From: SB11 sp037968475
Lineage (GTDB): Bacteria; Bacteroidota; Bacteroidia; UBA8524
Length of the DNA stretch: 64,000 nucleotides
Direction: 5' to 3'
NCBI GenBank assembly: GCA_037968475.1
Contig: JBBKVO010000005.1
Span: forward strand, 1 to 64,000
Positions within the stretch are counted from its first letter, which is position 1; each line of letters opens with the position of its first letter. The position numbers were made by a program, and so were the translations under genes. The notes under the pieces were generated by a model. It worked only from the letters and a program-made list of their open reading frames with translations. It searched no databases and was not told the origin of the DNA. Below, piece after piece: positions 50,678-60,235 of the stretch.

Positions 50678-52651
50678 TTAATTAGAGGCAACAACGGGTT
50701 TGTTCAATTTTGTACTGTTTTGCAACCGTACCTCGTCAGATTTTACTACAATTTCGCTCACTATACTGTCTAGTTTTTTTGTAGCAATATCCATTAAGTT
50801 TAATACTTCAATATTTTGTGGGTCGGCTGGATTTTGGGCATTGAATAAGTTAACCAGTCCCATTATACTGCTGAGAGGTGCGCGAACTGCATGAGAGTGC
50901 AGCCACGATATTTCTATAAGTTTTTTGTTTTGCTCTTCCATTTGCAACTCGTAAATTTTACGTTGGGTAATTTCGCGGGCAAAACAAGCTGCGCCCGTTA
51001 TTAACCCTTCTGAGTTGAAAATGGGATTAAAATTGACTTCAAAATACATGTCTCCCACTTCGGGAAGAGTAAATTTTTCCTCAATAAAAAGTGGTTTTCC
51101 TTCAAAGACTGTGTTATAAAAATTTTCCCAACGTGATGATTTGTTCTGCGGCAGCATTGCAAAAATAGCGTTGTCTCCCTCATTGGGAGCCCAACCTAAC
51201 AATAGGTTGATGAATTTTTTATAGGCGTTGTTAGTTGATATTAGTTTATGGTCGGTACTCACAGACCAAATTAAATCATCAGTGTTATTAATAAGGGTTT
51301 TAAGGTTGTTTTTGGTGCGCACCATTTCCTGTCGCATCTCGTATGTTAGCGTTACATCGGTAAAATATATCGCAAGCCCATCAACATTAGGGTAAATGGT
51401 AGTACTATACCAATGCCTATCGTCAAAATATTGCTCCTCAAAATGCAAACGAGTTTGTTCAGCCTCAGCAAGTGTAAGGTGGGTATGAAATAGTGAATCT
51501 TTTAATTGTGGAAATACATCCCAAATGGGAACACCCAATAAATCATGTATATTTTTATCGGTGATGCGTAAAAAAACTTTGTTCACAAATGTAAACCGCC
51601 ACTCTTTATCAATAGTTATAAAGCCGTCGGTGATGCCATCAAGTATATTTGCAATCCTTTCAGAATACGATTTTAACTTTTGTTCAGATTCACGCAACAA
51701 TGTTATATCAGTAGCAATACCTAAAATTTCGGTAGGTTTATTATTGTCGTACTGCACTATCGATTTATTATAAATTACCCTAGTTTCGCCAGTGCCAGTA
51801 GTTATTTTATATTCAATCTCACTTCTGCCATTTTCTAATAAGTGTGTCCTATTTTCATAATCTTGCTGTCTGTATTCAGGGTGTTTCATCGTCGCCCACA
51901 AATTATTGTTTTTATAAAACTCTTCGGGTTTGTAGCCAAAGGTTTTTATGCACGCATCGCTTATATAATTTATATTAAATGTATTGGCATCGCAAGACCA
52001 TACTACATCGTTTACTGTAGATAAAATATTAATAAGCCGTAGTTTAAATGCTGATAAATCTTTGTTGAGTTTTATAATTTGTTCCTCGGCAATTTCCTTT
52101 TCGCTCACATCTAGGGCTAATATTAATCGCGCGTTTATTTTTCCAAATTTTGTGGGACCTGAGTAAATATTTACAAAAAATACTTCACCGTTTTTTCTTT
52201 TGTGTTTATATACCCCGCTGTTTATTATTTCGTTTTTTATTTGGACTATTTGTTTTTCAAGAATTGGCACTTCTTCGGCAGGTCGTATGTCTCGTAATGT
52301 TAGCAACAACATTTCTTCCTGCGTGTAGCCATATGTTTGCAAAGCCGCATTGTTTATTGCTAAAAATTTTAGATTTTCAGGATCATACACCCACATGGGG
52401 TTTGGGTTTTCTTCAAAAAGAGCACGGTATTTTTTTTCGAGGTTAGAAAGGTTATTGAATGAGCGGCGCAAGTAAAAGAATAGCGCTAAGCCGGTAAGCA
52501 ATACATATCCGATGCCCTTTGAAATACTTAGATAAAATACTTGTTCTTTAGTAAGGGTTTCATGACGTACAAAGAACCCCAACAGGTAATCACCCGTAAG
52601 TATCCATATACATCCCACAACAATGTAGGCAAATGTAATTTTTTTTGCCAC
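50678..52651 (-). CDS. Multi-PAS sensor protein with HisKA but no ATPase domain
   Basis: A 657-residue protein: two N-terminal membrane helices (residues 5-27 and 45-62), then four PAS domains (about 75-190, 205-320, 330-440, 445-570; for example YRALFEENPNPMWVYDPENL and LINNTDDLIWSVS). A dimerisation/phospho-acceptor region follows with SHAVRAPLSSIMGL (His about 587). The protein ends about 70 residues later, without HATPase_c motifs, and only 120 bp separate its stop from carB. It may be a phosphotransfer or regulatory partner of another kinase. Start is GTG at 52651; an in-frame stop lies 12 bases upstream. Confidence 0.85.
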   Translation of the reverse strand: MAKKITFAYIVVGCIWILTGDYLLGFFVRHETLTKEQVFYLSISKGIGYVLLTGLALFFYLRRSFNNLSNLEKKYRALFEENPNPMWVYDPENLKFLAINNAALQTYGYTQEEMLLLTLRDIRPAEEVPILEKQIVQIKNEIINSGVYKHKRKNGEVFFVNIYSGPTKFGKINARLILALDVSEKEIAEEQIIKLNKDLSAFKLRLINILSTVNDVVWSCDANTFNINYISDACIKTFGYKPEEFYKNNNLWATMKHPEYRQQDYENRTHLLENGRSEIEYKITTGTGETRVIYNKSIVQYDNNKPTEILGIATDITLLRESEQKLKSYSERIANILDGITDGFITIDKEWRFTFVNKVFLRITDKNIHDLLGVPIWDVFPQLKDSLFHTHLTLAEAEQTRLHFEEQYFDDRHWYSTTIYPNVDGLAIYFTDVTLTYEMRQEMVRTKNNLKTLINNTDDLIWSVSTDHKLISTNNAYKKFINLLLGWAPNEGDNAIFAMLPQNKSSRWENFYNTVFEGKPLFIEEKFTLPEVGDMYFEVNFNPIFNSEGLITGAACFAREITQRKIYELQMEEQNKKLIEISWLHSHAVRAPLSSIMGLVNLFNAQNPADPQNIEVLNLMDIATKKLDSIVSEIVVKSDEVRLQNSTKLNKPVVASN

Positions 52652-52706
52652 TATAGTATTTTATTTAGTTTAAAGAACTAAACCAAATATAGTTATAATT
52701 ATATAT

Positions 52707-52727
52707 AGAAACTATTTAAATAATAGT
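52707..52727 (-). terminator. Weak AT hairpin downstream of accC
   Basis: AAACTATT pairs with AATAGTTT around TAAAT, 43 bases after the accC stop. No long T-run, so it is only a candidate. Confidence 0.3.
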
Positions 52728-52769
52728 TTTTGATAGGCTATATGTAGAAGACATTATTAGAAAGACTGC

Positions 52770-54110
52770 TTATCGTTCAATTTTAAAATCGTTCATAAAT
52801 GCAGTAGTAAAATTACCTGCTCTAAAGTTAGGATCTTTCATTATTTGCATTTGTAGTGGTATAGTAGTTTCTATACCCTCTATGATAAACTCGCTAAGTG
52901 CACGCTCCATTTTCACAATAGTTTCTTCACGGGTCTGTGCTGATACTATCAACTTAGCTATCATACTATCGTAATTTGGGGGGATAGTATAGCCTGCATA
53001 TATGTGGCTATCTACACGTACACCGTGTCCGCCTGGTTTGTGTAGGTTTGTAATTTTACCCGGTGATGGGCGGAAGTTATTATAAGGGTCTTCTGCATTT
53101 ATGCGGCACTCCATAGCGTGCTTTTGAGGCAAATAGCTTTTTCCGCTAATGGGCACACCGGCAGCAATAAGTATTTGTTCTTTTATTAAATCAAAATTAA
53201 TAACCTCTTCTGTTACGGGATGCTCTACCTGTATACGGGTATTCATCTCCATAAAGTAGAAATTATGGTATTTATCTACCAAAAACTCTACAGTGCCTAC
53301 ACCTTCGTAGTTTATAGACTCTCCTGCCGCAATTGCAGCAGCACCCATTTTATCCCTTAATTCAGGAGTAACAAATGGTGATGGAGATTCTTCAATAAGT
53401 TTTTGATGGCGACGTTGTACCGAGCAATCGCGTTCGCTAAGGTGGCATACTTTGCCATATTGATCGCCTGCCAATTGTATTTCAATATGGCGAGGTTCTT
53501 CAATATATTTTTCAAGATATACGCCATCGTTGCCAAAGGCTGCACCTGCTTCTTGGCGGGCACTATCCCAAGCTCCCTGAAATTCTTTTTCTTCTAAAAT
53601 AATACGCATACCACGTCCACCACCACCTGCTGTGGCTTTTAGTATAACGGGATAGCCTATTTCTTTGGCAACTTTTATGCCTTCTTTTACATCTTTTAGC
53701 AAACCTTCGCTACCGGGTATGGTAGGTACGTTTGCTTTTTTCATAGTATCCTTAGCGTTTGATTTATCGCCCATAGAATTAATCATTTCAGGCGAAGCCC
53801 CAATGAATTTAATACCATGGTCGCGGCAAATGCTCGAGAATTTTGCGTTTTCTGAAAGAAATCCGTAGCCGGGATGTATAGCATCAGCATTGGTTATCTC
53901 AGCAGCTGCAATAATATTTGGCATACTAAGATAGCTTAGTGGGCTTGGCGGGGGGCCAATACACACCGCTTCATCGGCAAAACGTACGTGCAAACTATCC
54001 CTGTCGGCTGTAGAATATACCGCAACGGTTTTTATACCCATTTCTTTGCAAGTGCGTATTATGCGCAGGGCTATCTCGCCGCGGTTGGCTATTAATATCT
54101 TCTTAAACAT
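52770..54110 (-). CDS. accC: Acetyl-CoA carboxylase biotin carboxylase subunit
   Basis: A 446-residue ATP-grasp enzyme that carboxylates biotin on AccB. Key segments are KILIANRGEIALRIIR at the start, KATAGGGGRGMRI (ATP site), ERDCSVQRRHQK and FYFMEMNTRIQVEHPVTE (catalytic region). Length and start match the family. Follows accB by 44 bp, a spacer built of TTCGAAATT repeats. Confidence 0.97.
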   Translation of the reverse strand: MFKKILIANRGEIALRIIRTCKEMGIKTVAVYSTADRDSLHVRFADEAVCIGPPPSPLSYLSMPNIIAAAEITNADAIHPGYGFLSENAKFSSICRDHGIKFIGASPEMINSMGDKSNAKDTMKKANVPTIPGSEGLLKDVKEGIKVAKEIGYPVILKATAGGGGRGMRIILEEKEFQGAWDSARQEAGAAFGNDGVYLEKYIEEPRHIEIQLAGDQYGKVCHLSERDCSVQRRHQKLIEESPSPFVTPELRDKMGAAAIAAGESINYEGVGTVEFLVDKYHNFYFMEMNTRIQVEHPVTEEVINFDLIKEQILIAAGVPISGKSYLPQKHAMECRINAEDPYNNFRPSPGKITNLHKPGGHGVRVDSHIYAGYTIPPNYDSMIAKLIVSAQTREETIVKMERALSEFIIEGIETTIPLQMQIMKDPNFRAGNFTTAFMNDFKIER

Positions 54111-54114
54111 AAAT

Positions 54115-54152
54115 TAGAATTTAAAAATTCGAAATTCGAAATTTCAAATTAA
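54115..54152. repeat. TTCGAAATT iterations between accB and accC
   Basis: The spacer is AATTTAAAAATTCGAAATTC followed by GAAATTTCAAATTAAG, a short iterated and partly palindromic AT-rich sequence. Confidence 0.4.
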
Positions 54153-54154
54153 GA

Positions 54155-54631
54155 TTATTTCGGTTCTACTAAAAACAAAGGTTGGTCGTATTCCACAGGT
54201 TGGGCGTTTTCAACCAATACTTTTACAATCTTACCCGAAATTTCAGCTTCAATTTCGTTAAATAGTTTCATAGCTTCAACTATGCAAATAACGTCTCCGC
54301 TGTTAATTTCATCTCCTACATTTACAAATGAAGGTTTATCGGGTGATGATGAGCGGTAGAATGTACCAATCATGGGTGATTTTATTTCGACAAGGGTGCT
54401 TGCAACGGGTGCAGCAGGAGCTGCGGTTTCGGCAACGGGAGATGTAGCGTCTATAGCTTGCGCAACGGGTGCAGGGGCTGGTATAGTAGCTTGTACCACC
54501 TGTTGTGATTGCACAATATTAGGAGGCAGCTTTTTTATAGATAATTTAAAATCTTTTCTTTCGATGTCCACCTCATCAACTCCTGAGTCTGACACAAATT
54601 TAATTAGCGACTGTATTTCTTTTAATTCCAT
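54155..54631 (-). CDS. accB: Biotin carboxyl carrier protein
   Basis: A 158-residue BCCP. The N-terminal helix (MELKEIQSLIKFVSDSGVDE) is followed by an Ala/Pro-rich linker (about 45-80) and the biotinyl domain with the biotinylated lysine in IVEAMKLFNEIEAE (Lys about 123). Directly upstream of accC, 71 bp after fabH. Confidence 0.97.
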   Translation of the reverse strand: MELKEIQSLIKFVSDSGVDEVDIERKDFKLSIKKLPPNIVQSQQVVQATIPAPAPVAQAIDATSPVAETAAPAAPVASTLVEIKSPMIGTFYRSSSPDKPSFVNVGDEINSGDVICIVEAMKLFNEIEAEISGKIVKVLVENAQPVEYDQPLFLVEPK

Positions 54632-54702
54632 ATCAATATTTCTCTATGGGTAGGTTAATTCAAAAATGAAAAAGTTTTGTGATTAAAACAAGCAAAGAGA
54701 AT

Positions 54703-55698
54703 TTAGCTGTTGTATGCCCACTTTAGGTACATTGAGCCCCAAGTGAAGCCACCGCCAAAGGTACTTAGTATAAGGTTATCACCTTTTTTTAGTTGTTTTT
54801 CGTAATCCCATAGCAAAAGGGGCAATGTTCCGTTGGTGGTATTACCATACTTTTCTATGTTTATCATCACCTTGTTTTTATCAAGGTTTATGCGCTCGGC
54901 AGTTGCATCAATAATACGTAAATTAGCTTGATGCGGTACTAGCCATGCAACATCTTCGGGTTTTAGCTTATTACGTTCTATTATTTGGTGGGTAACATCG
55001 GCCATATTTGTAACGGCGAATTTAAACACCACTTTACCATCTTGATATACGTAATGTTCACCTGCATCAATAGTTTCATGTGTAGGTGGTTTTAATGAAC
55101 CGCCTGCTTTTTGATGTAAAAATTGACGACCTGAACCGTCTGAATGTAATATAGAGTCAATAACTCCATAACCGTCAGTATTAGGCTCAAGCAAAACAGC
55201 ACCTAGTCCATCGCCAAATATTATACAAGTGTTGCGGTCGGTATAATCAATTATCGACGACATTTTATCGCCACCCACCACTAATACTTTTTTGTATTTA
55301 CCGCTTTCAACCATTTTGCTGCCCACTTCCATACCAAACAAAAAGCCTGAACAAGCCGCACCTAGGTCGAAACCCCAAGCGTTTTTTGCTCCGATTTTAT
55401 CGCACAATATGTTTGCAGTAGCTGGAAAAATAAGGTCGCCTGTAATAGTACAGCATACAACCATATCAATTTCATCGGCACCAATACCACGTTTTTCAAG
55501 CAGTACTTTTATGGCCTCAACTGCCATATCGCTGGTTGCTTTGCCGGGCGTTTTCAAAATATGTCTTTCGCGTATTCCGGTGCGGGTACGTATCCATTCG
55601 TCAGTCGTGTCTACCATTTTTTCTAAATCGAAATTGGTAAGCAAATCTTCGGGAACATATCCGCCAACTGCTGTGATGGCTGCTGTGATTTTTTCCAT
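54703..55698 (-). CDS. fabH: 3-oxoacyl-ACP synthase III
   Basis: A 331-residue condensing enzyme that starts fatty-acid synthesis. The catalytic triad is visible: Cys in DLGAACSGFLFGM (about 118), His in VPHQANLRII (about 255) and Asn in YGNTTNGTLPLLL (about 287). It starts two bases after plsX, in the common plsX-fabH order. Confidence 0.97.
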   Translation of the reverse strand: MEKITAAITAVGGYVPEDLLTNFDLEKMVDTTDEWIRTRTGIRERHILKTPGKATSDMAVEAIKVLLEKRGIGADEIDMVVCCTITGDLIFPATANILCDKIGAKNAWGFDLGAACSGFLFGMEVGSKMVESGKYKKVLVVGGDKMSSIIDYTDRNTCIIFGDGLGAVLLEPNTDGYGVIDSILHSDGSGRQFLHQKAGGSLKPPTHETIDAGEHYVYQDGKVVFKFAVTNMADVTHQIIERNKLKPEDVAWLVPHQANLRIIDATAERINLDKNKVMINIEKYGNTTNGTLPLLLWDYEKQLKKGDNLILSTFGGGFTWGSMYLKWAYNS

Positions 55699-55700
55699 TT

Positions 55701-56645
55701 TTAAGATGAAAGGGAAAATGAATTCCTAATTTTTTCGGGTAGTTTTGATTCGGCTACGTTTAGCCCCAGTTTTATCATGTTTAAGAATGATGTTGCTGAA
55801 GAGTTTCCGTGGCCTATTATTACGGGGGCATTAACACCTAAAACAGCGGTGCCACCATAAAGTTCGGGGTTGAACATATTTAAAAAGTCATCTTTAACCC
55901 CACGTTTCATCAACAAGTAGCACATACTTTCGCACGCTTTAAGTATGGCGTTTCCTGTGAAACCATCACATACTACTACATCTGATTTATCTAAGAACAA
56001 GTCGCGCCCTTCGGCATTACCTATAAAATTAAATAGGGGAGTACCTTCCATAAGTTGGTAGGCGGCTTGTGTATTAAGGTTGCCTTTTTCTTTTTCTTCA
56101 CCAATGTTTAGTAATGATACCCTAGGGTTATCAATACCGTACACATATTTAGCATATAGTGAGCCTAGTACGCCAAACTGGAAAAGAACATCAGGTTTAC
56201 AATCGGCATTTGCACCCATATCTAACATATAGCCAAGGCCACCTGTTATTTTGGGTAGTATAGTGCCTAGTGCAGGGCGTATAACACCTTCTATGGCTTT
56301 AACGCTATACATAGCACCCACCATCATAGCACCTGTATTGCCTGCGCTAGCAAAGGCATCTATTTGCCCTTCCTTTAACAAACCAAAACCAATGGCTATA
56401 CTTGAGTTTCTTTTTTGGGAGATAGCTTTTACGGGTGATTCAGACATACCGATAACGTCTTCGGCATGAACAAAATGGAATATACCTGCATCTACACCTG
56501 CCTCATCAAAAAGGGGTTTTGCGGTTTCGCTGTTGCCAATAAGCACCAACTCTGTGCCCGGAAGTTCTTGGGCTGCTTTTGCACAGCCTTTAATAGCTTC
56601 TAGGGGGCCAAGATCGCCGCCCATAATATCAATGCCAATACGCAT
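55701..56645 (-). CDS. plsX: Phosphate acyltransferase PlsX
   Basis: A 314-residue enzyme making acyl-phosphate from acyl-ACP for phospholipid synthesis. It begins MRIGIDIMGGDLGPLEAIKG and has ISQKRNSSIAIGFGLLK, ASAGNTGAMMVGAMY and VVCDGFTGNAILKACE, all typical of the family. Sixteen bases after rpmF. Confidence 0.97.
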   Translation of the reverse strand: MRIGIDIMGGDLGPLEAIKGCAKAAQELPGTELVLIGNSETAKPLFDEAGVDAGIFHFVHAEDVIGMSESPVKAISQKRNSSIAIGFGLLKEGQIDAFASAGNTGAMMVGAMYSVKAIEGVIRPALGTILPKITGGLGYMLDMGANADCKPDVLFQFGVLGSLYAKYVYGIDNPRVSLLNIGEEKEKGNLNTQAAYQLMEGTPLFNFIGNAEGRDLFLDKSDVVVCDGFTGNAILKACESMCYLLMKRGVKDDFLNMFNPELYGGTAVLGVNAPVIIGHGNSSATSFLNMIKLGLNVAESKLPEKIRNSFSLSS

Positions 56646-56661
56646 TTTTTTTGGTAGGCGA

Positions 56662-56847
56662 TTATTCTTCGTTTTTACCCTTCATTACTTTAACACCTTT
56701 GTACATACCGGTTTCTACGTTTACACGGTGGTACAATGAAGGTTCTCCAGTACTAGGATCGATGAAGATAGGTCTGCTGTCCAATTTGTGGTGAGTCCTT
56801 CTCTTGTCCCTACGGGATTTGGATACTTTGCGCTTAGGATGTGCCAT
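56662..56847 (-). CDS. rpmF: Ribosomal protein bL32
   Basis: A 61-residue basic protein (MAHPKRKVSKSRRDKRRTHH). The four zinc-binding cysteines of some bL32 proteins are absent, so this is the zinc-independent form. Lies between the DUF177 gene and plsX, the widespread arrangement. Confidence 0.97.
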   Translation of the reverse strand: MAHPKRKVSKSRRDKRRTHHKLDSRPIFIDPSTGEPSLYHRVNVETGMYKGVKVMKGKNEE

Positions 56848-56863
56848 TTTATTTCAGTTTATT

Positions 56864-57373
56864 TTATTCTAATAAATCTTTTAACTTCTCCCAGCGGGGG
56901 TCAATGTTACCATCGTCGTCCCTGCTGTTCAATTTTTCAATCACCTTAGGGTCGCAACCTTCGGGTATGTTTGCTTCTTCACAAGTTTTGCGAATAGGCA
57001 GTGAGAGGTAAACCATATCGTATATGTGCTGTGCCATGTGAAACACTGCTTCACCCGCAGGTACATATACTATTTCGTCTTCATCTTCTTTTTGTTCTTC
57101 GCTTAGTTTTACTATCAACTCTAAGCTGCTTTTCGTTGGAAAGTCAATTGTTCTAAGACATCTGTCGCATTCCAACTTCACAGTTCCTTCGCCTTCTATA
57201 ATGGTGGGAAAGGCATTAACTGTGCGCTCTATGGTTACTTTTATGTCAATGTTACCATCTTTAATAGTGCTTTCTTCAAAAGCACTAAAAAACGCACTGT
57301 TTATCTCAAAATTATGAACGTCAGATCCTTTAACCTTGAGCAAATCTATTTTGTATTTACCTGCGCCAGCCAT
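56864..57373 (-). CDS. DUF177/YceD family protein
   Basis: A 169-residue YceD-family protein with the LECDRCL pair of cysteines (about residue 78), the VDFP/IDFPTKSSLELIV strand and DMVYLSLPIRKTCEEANIPE further on. In plants and bacteria the family is linked to 23S rRNA maturation, and it always travels with rpmF. ATG 57373 (MAGAGKYKIDLL) is preferred to a TTG nine codons upstream. Confidence 0.9.
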   Translation of the reverse strand: MAGAGKYKIDLLKVKGSDVHNFEINSAFFSAFEESTIKDGNIDIKVTIERTVNAFPTIIEGEGTVKLECDRCLRTIDFPTKSSLELIVKLSEEQKEDEDEIVYVPAGEAVFHMAQHIYDMVYLSLPIRKTCEEANIPEGCDPKVIEKLNSRDDDGNIDPRWEKLKDLLE

Positions 57374-57502
57374 TTTACTCTCCACGAAAATAGTCGGCAA
57401 AAATACAGTAATTGTATCAAATTAACAATGTGTGTATTTGTTTTTTGGCAATTTGCTCCAAAACACTTATTGTATAGTTCTTTATCGTCTCAAAGCCAAC
57501 AC

Positions 57503-58576
57503 TTAAAACTCCATACGGAAGCGTTCTTTCTTTAACGAGCTAAATTTTAGCGGATTTTCGTGTATATCCTTTTCATTACTGCGCGTGCGTAATAAATCCA
57601 AAGCCATATATATAGCCGACCGCATTGATGATGGATTAGCTATATTTTTACCTGCTATATCATACGCCGTTCCATGGTCGGGCGATGTGCGTATAATTGG
57701 CAAACCTGCTGTAAAGTTTACTCCCTCTTCTACCTCAAGGTATTTAAAGGGGATTAAACCTTGGTCGTGGTACATGGCCAATACAGCATCAAACTTATTG
57801 TGTTTGCGTGCTGCAAAAAAGCCATCGGCTGCATAAGGGCCAAAAGCCAATATGTTTTCATTTTTAGCCTGTTCTACGGCAGGCATTATAATATTTTGTT
57901 CCTCATCACCAATTAATCCCCCATCGCCTGCGTGTGGATTTAATGCCAACACTGCTATGCGAGGTTTGGTTATGGCAAAATCAGTTTGTAAGCTAGAGCG
58001 CATTATGCGTAGCTTTTCTAATATTTTTTCTTGAGTGATATGGCTGGATACTTCTTTTATAGGCACATGACCTGTAACTAAGCCCACACGCAAATCTTCA
58101 CCCGTTAAAAACATCATGTGCTGCGGCGAATTGAATTGCTCGGCCAAATACTCTGTATGGCCTGCAAACCTAAAGCTATCGCTTTGTATAGTATTTTTAT
58201 CAATAGGTGCAGTTACTATAGCATCAAGCAAACCTTCTTTGGCCATTGCCACCGCATCTTCAAGCGATTTCAGTGCATATTTACCTGCTGTGGTATCGGG
58301 TTGGCCGGGTTTTATCTCAGTTTCTTCTTCCCAGCTGGTAAAAAGGTTGGGGCGTTTGTTATTGGCTTGGTCTATCGATTTGATGTAGTTAAAGCTAAAA
58401 TCGCCCATGTCCATCGCTTTGCGAAAGAACGACAATACTTTTACTGAACCGAAAACAATGGGTATGCAATGGTTTAGCAAACGATTATCGTGTAGGGCTT
58501 TTAAAATAATTTCTACACCTATGCCATTATAATCACCAATGGTGATGCCTATTTTGGGTAGTCCTTTTTGGCTCAT
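57503..58576 (-). CDS. pdxA: 4-hydroxythreonine-4-phosphate dehydrogenase
   Basis: A 357-residue metal-dependent dehydrogenase of the DXP pathway to pyridoxal phosphate. It has IGITIGDYNGIGVEIILKAL at the start, AGHTEYLAE (metal His), LNPHAGDGGLIG, AMYHDQGLIPFKYL and RTSPDHGTAYDIAG. Separated from the DUF177 gene by 129 bp. Together with pdxJ it completes ring formation. Confidence 0.96.
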   Translation of the reverse strand: MSQKGLPKIGITIGDYNGIGVEIILKALHDNRLLNHCIPIVFGSVKVLSFFRKAMDMGDFSFNYIKSIDQANNKRPNLFTSWEEETEIKPGQPDTTAGKYALKSLEDAVAMAKEGLLDAIVTAPIDKNTIQSDSFRFAGHTEYLAEQFNSPQHMMFLTGEDLRVGLVTGHVPIKEVSSHITQEKILEKLRIMRSSLQTDFAITKPRIAVLALNPHAGDGGLIGDEEQNIIMPAVEQAKNENILAFGPYAADGFFAARKHNKFDAVLAMYHDQGLIPFKYLEVEEGVNFTAGLPIIRTSPDHGTAYDIAGKNIANPSSMRSAIYMALDLLRTRSNEKDIHENPLKFSSLKKERFRMEF

Positions 58577-58613
58577 ATTTTAAATAGAAAAGAGGTTAAA
58601 CAAAGGCAAATGT

Positions 58614-60047
58614 TTATTTGCCACCGTAGTTTTTCAAGAAATCGAGCATAAAGCGTACGCCTGTTCCTGTACCTTGTTTACCACGATAGTTATCTACTCC
58701 GTGCAAATATGCAGGGCCTGCTATATCAAAGTGCATCCAAGGGTAATCGGTAAAGTATTCTAAAAATTTACCTGCGGTAATAGCACCAGCAACGGGGCCA
58801 CCAATATTTTTAATTTCAGCAATATCTGATTTTATCAAATCATTGTATTCTTCCCAAAAAGGTAACTCAACCAAACGCTCGTATACGTTTTCGCCACTTT
58901 GTTTTAGTTTGGTTTTGGTTTTTTCGGGGGCAGTACCCATACATACTATACCGTATTTGCCTATGGCCATAGCGGCAGCACCTGTTAGGGTAGCAAAATC
59001 TACCACCAACTCAGGTTTAAATTTTTGCGCATACGATAGTGCATCGGCTAATATCATGCGGCCTTCGGCATCCGTATTTAATACTTCAACGTTTAGTCCA
59101 CTGTGCATTTTTATTACATCACCGGGTGCGTAAGCGTTTTCACCGGGGCGGTTATCGGTAGCAGGTATTAAAGAGATAATATGCACGGGCAGTTTCATTT
59201 TGGCTGCACCATATATGGCACACGCTGCAACGGCTGCACCACCCATATCACTTTTCATATAATCCATACTGTTTGCAGTAGGTTTAAGGCTTAAGCCTCC
59301 TGTATCGTATACCACACCTTTACCCACCAATATTATAGGATTTTTATTAACCGCTTTGGCGGGTTTGTACTCCATTATGGTGAAGGTAGGGGGCGTTTGG
59401 CTACCCATATTTACGGCTAAAAGACCACCAAATTTTAGGGCTTCTATTTTGGTTTTGGTAAGTACTTCTACTTTTATACCTGCCTCTTTACCCATATCCT
59501 CAAATATGTGTGCCATTTGCAAGGCATCAAGGTACGATTGGGGTTCGTTTACCAATGTGCGGGCGGTGCAGGTAGCATCAATAACAATATTCAAATTGTC
59601 CACATCTGCTTTTTTAACCTCATCGGCTACTATATGTATTTGTCCAAGGCTGTTTTTTTCTTTAGCAATGTCTTTTTTGTATTTCAAAAACTGATAATTG
59701 CTAAGTGCTATACCTTCGGCCACACAAAGTATACCTTGTGCATCGCTACCTGTTATTTGTACGTGTTCGTTTTTGGCCGCATTTAGTTTGCCGCAAATGG
59801 CAAAACCTGCATTACGGTATTTTTCAGCATTTTTATAGTCGGTATCTTGTGCAGGATCAAGCACTATAAATACCAACCTGTCTAAATTTTGCAGTGTAAT
59901 ATTTTTCTCATCACCTTTTATTTTTTCTTTCACATAAGTGGCTTCGGCTTTGCTTAGGCCTGCATCTTCCCACTTGGTTTTTTTGTTGCCAATAATTACT
60001 AAAGGTAATTGATTATCAATGGCTTTTGCCTTTTTTATAATAGTCAT
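58614..60047 (-). CDS. M17 leucyl aminopeptidase
   Basis: A 477-residue cytosolic two-metal aminopeptidase. The C-terminal catalytic domain has VGKGVVYDTGGLSLKP (metal-binding Lys/Asp, about residue 243), KSDMGGAAV and the signature NTDAEGRMILADAL (about 320). The N-terminal 160 residues are the variable macro-like domain. Starts at ATG 60047; 37 bp from pdxA. Confidence 0.95.
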   Translation of the reverse strand: MTIIKKAKAIDNQLPLVIIGNKKTKWEDAGLSKAEATYVKEKIKGDEKNITLQNLDRLVFIVLDPAQDTDYKNAEKYRNAGFAICGKLNAAKNEHVQITGSDAQGILCVAEGIALSNYQFLKYKKDIAKEKNSLGQIHIVADEVKKADVDNLNIVIDATCTARTLVNEPQSYLDALQMAHIFEDMGKEAGIKVEVLTKTKIEALKFGGLLAVNMGSQTPPTFTIMEYKPAKAVNKNPIILVGKGVVYDTGGLSLKPTANSMDYMKSDMGGAAVAACAIYGAAKMKLPVHIISLIPATDNRPGENAYAPGDVIKMHSGLNVEVLNTDAEGRMILADALSYAQKFKPELVVDFATLTGAAAMAIGKYGIVCMGTAPEKTKTKLKQSGENVYERLVELPFWEEYNDLIKSDIAEIKNIGGPVAGAITAGKFLEYFTDYPWMHFDIAGPAYLHGVDNYRGKQGTGTGVRFMLDFLKNYGGK

Positions 60048-60235
60048 ATATATTGTTTATTAATGAAAGGTGGTAGAGTGTTAAGAATTGAATTAAAAAA
60101 CAGCGAAACTACGCTATTTAGGGCACAAACGCAATGTAGCTAGGTAGTAGTTAACAGTCCATTGCACCTACTACCCACACCTGTGCAAAGAAAATACGCA
60201 GGCACACTTGCGCTTTTCTATATTTTTACTGCCAC

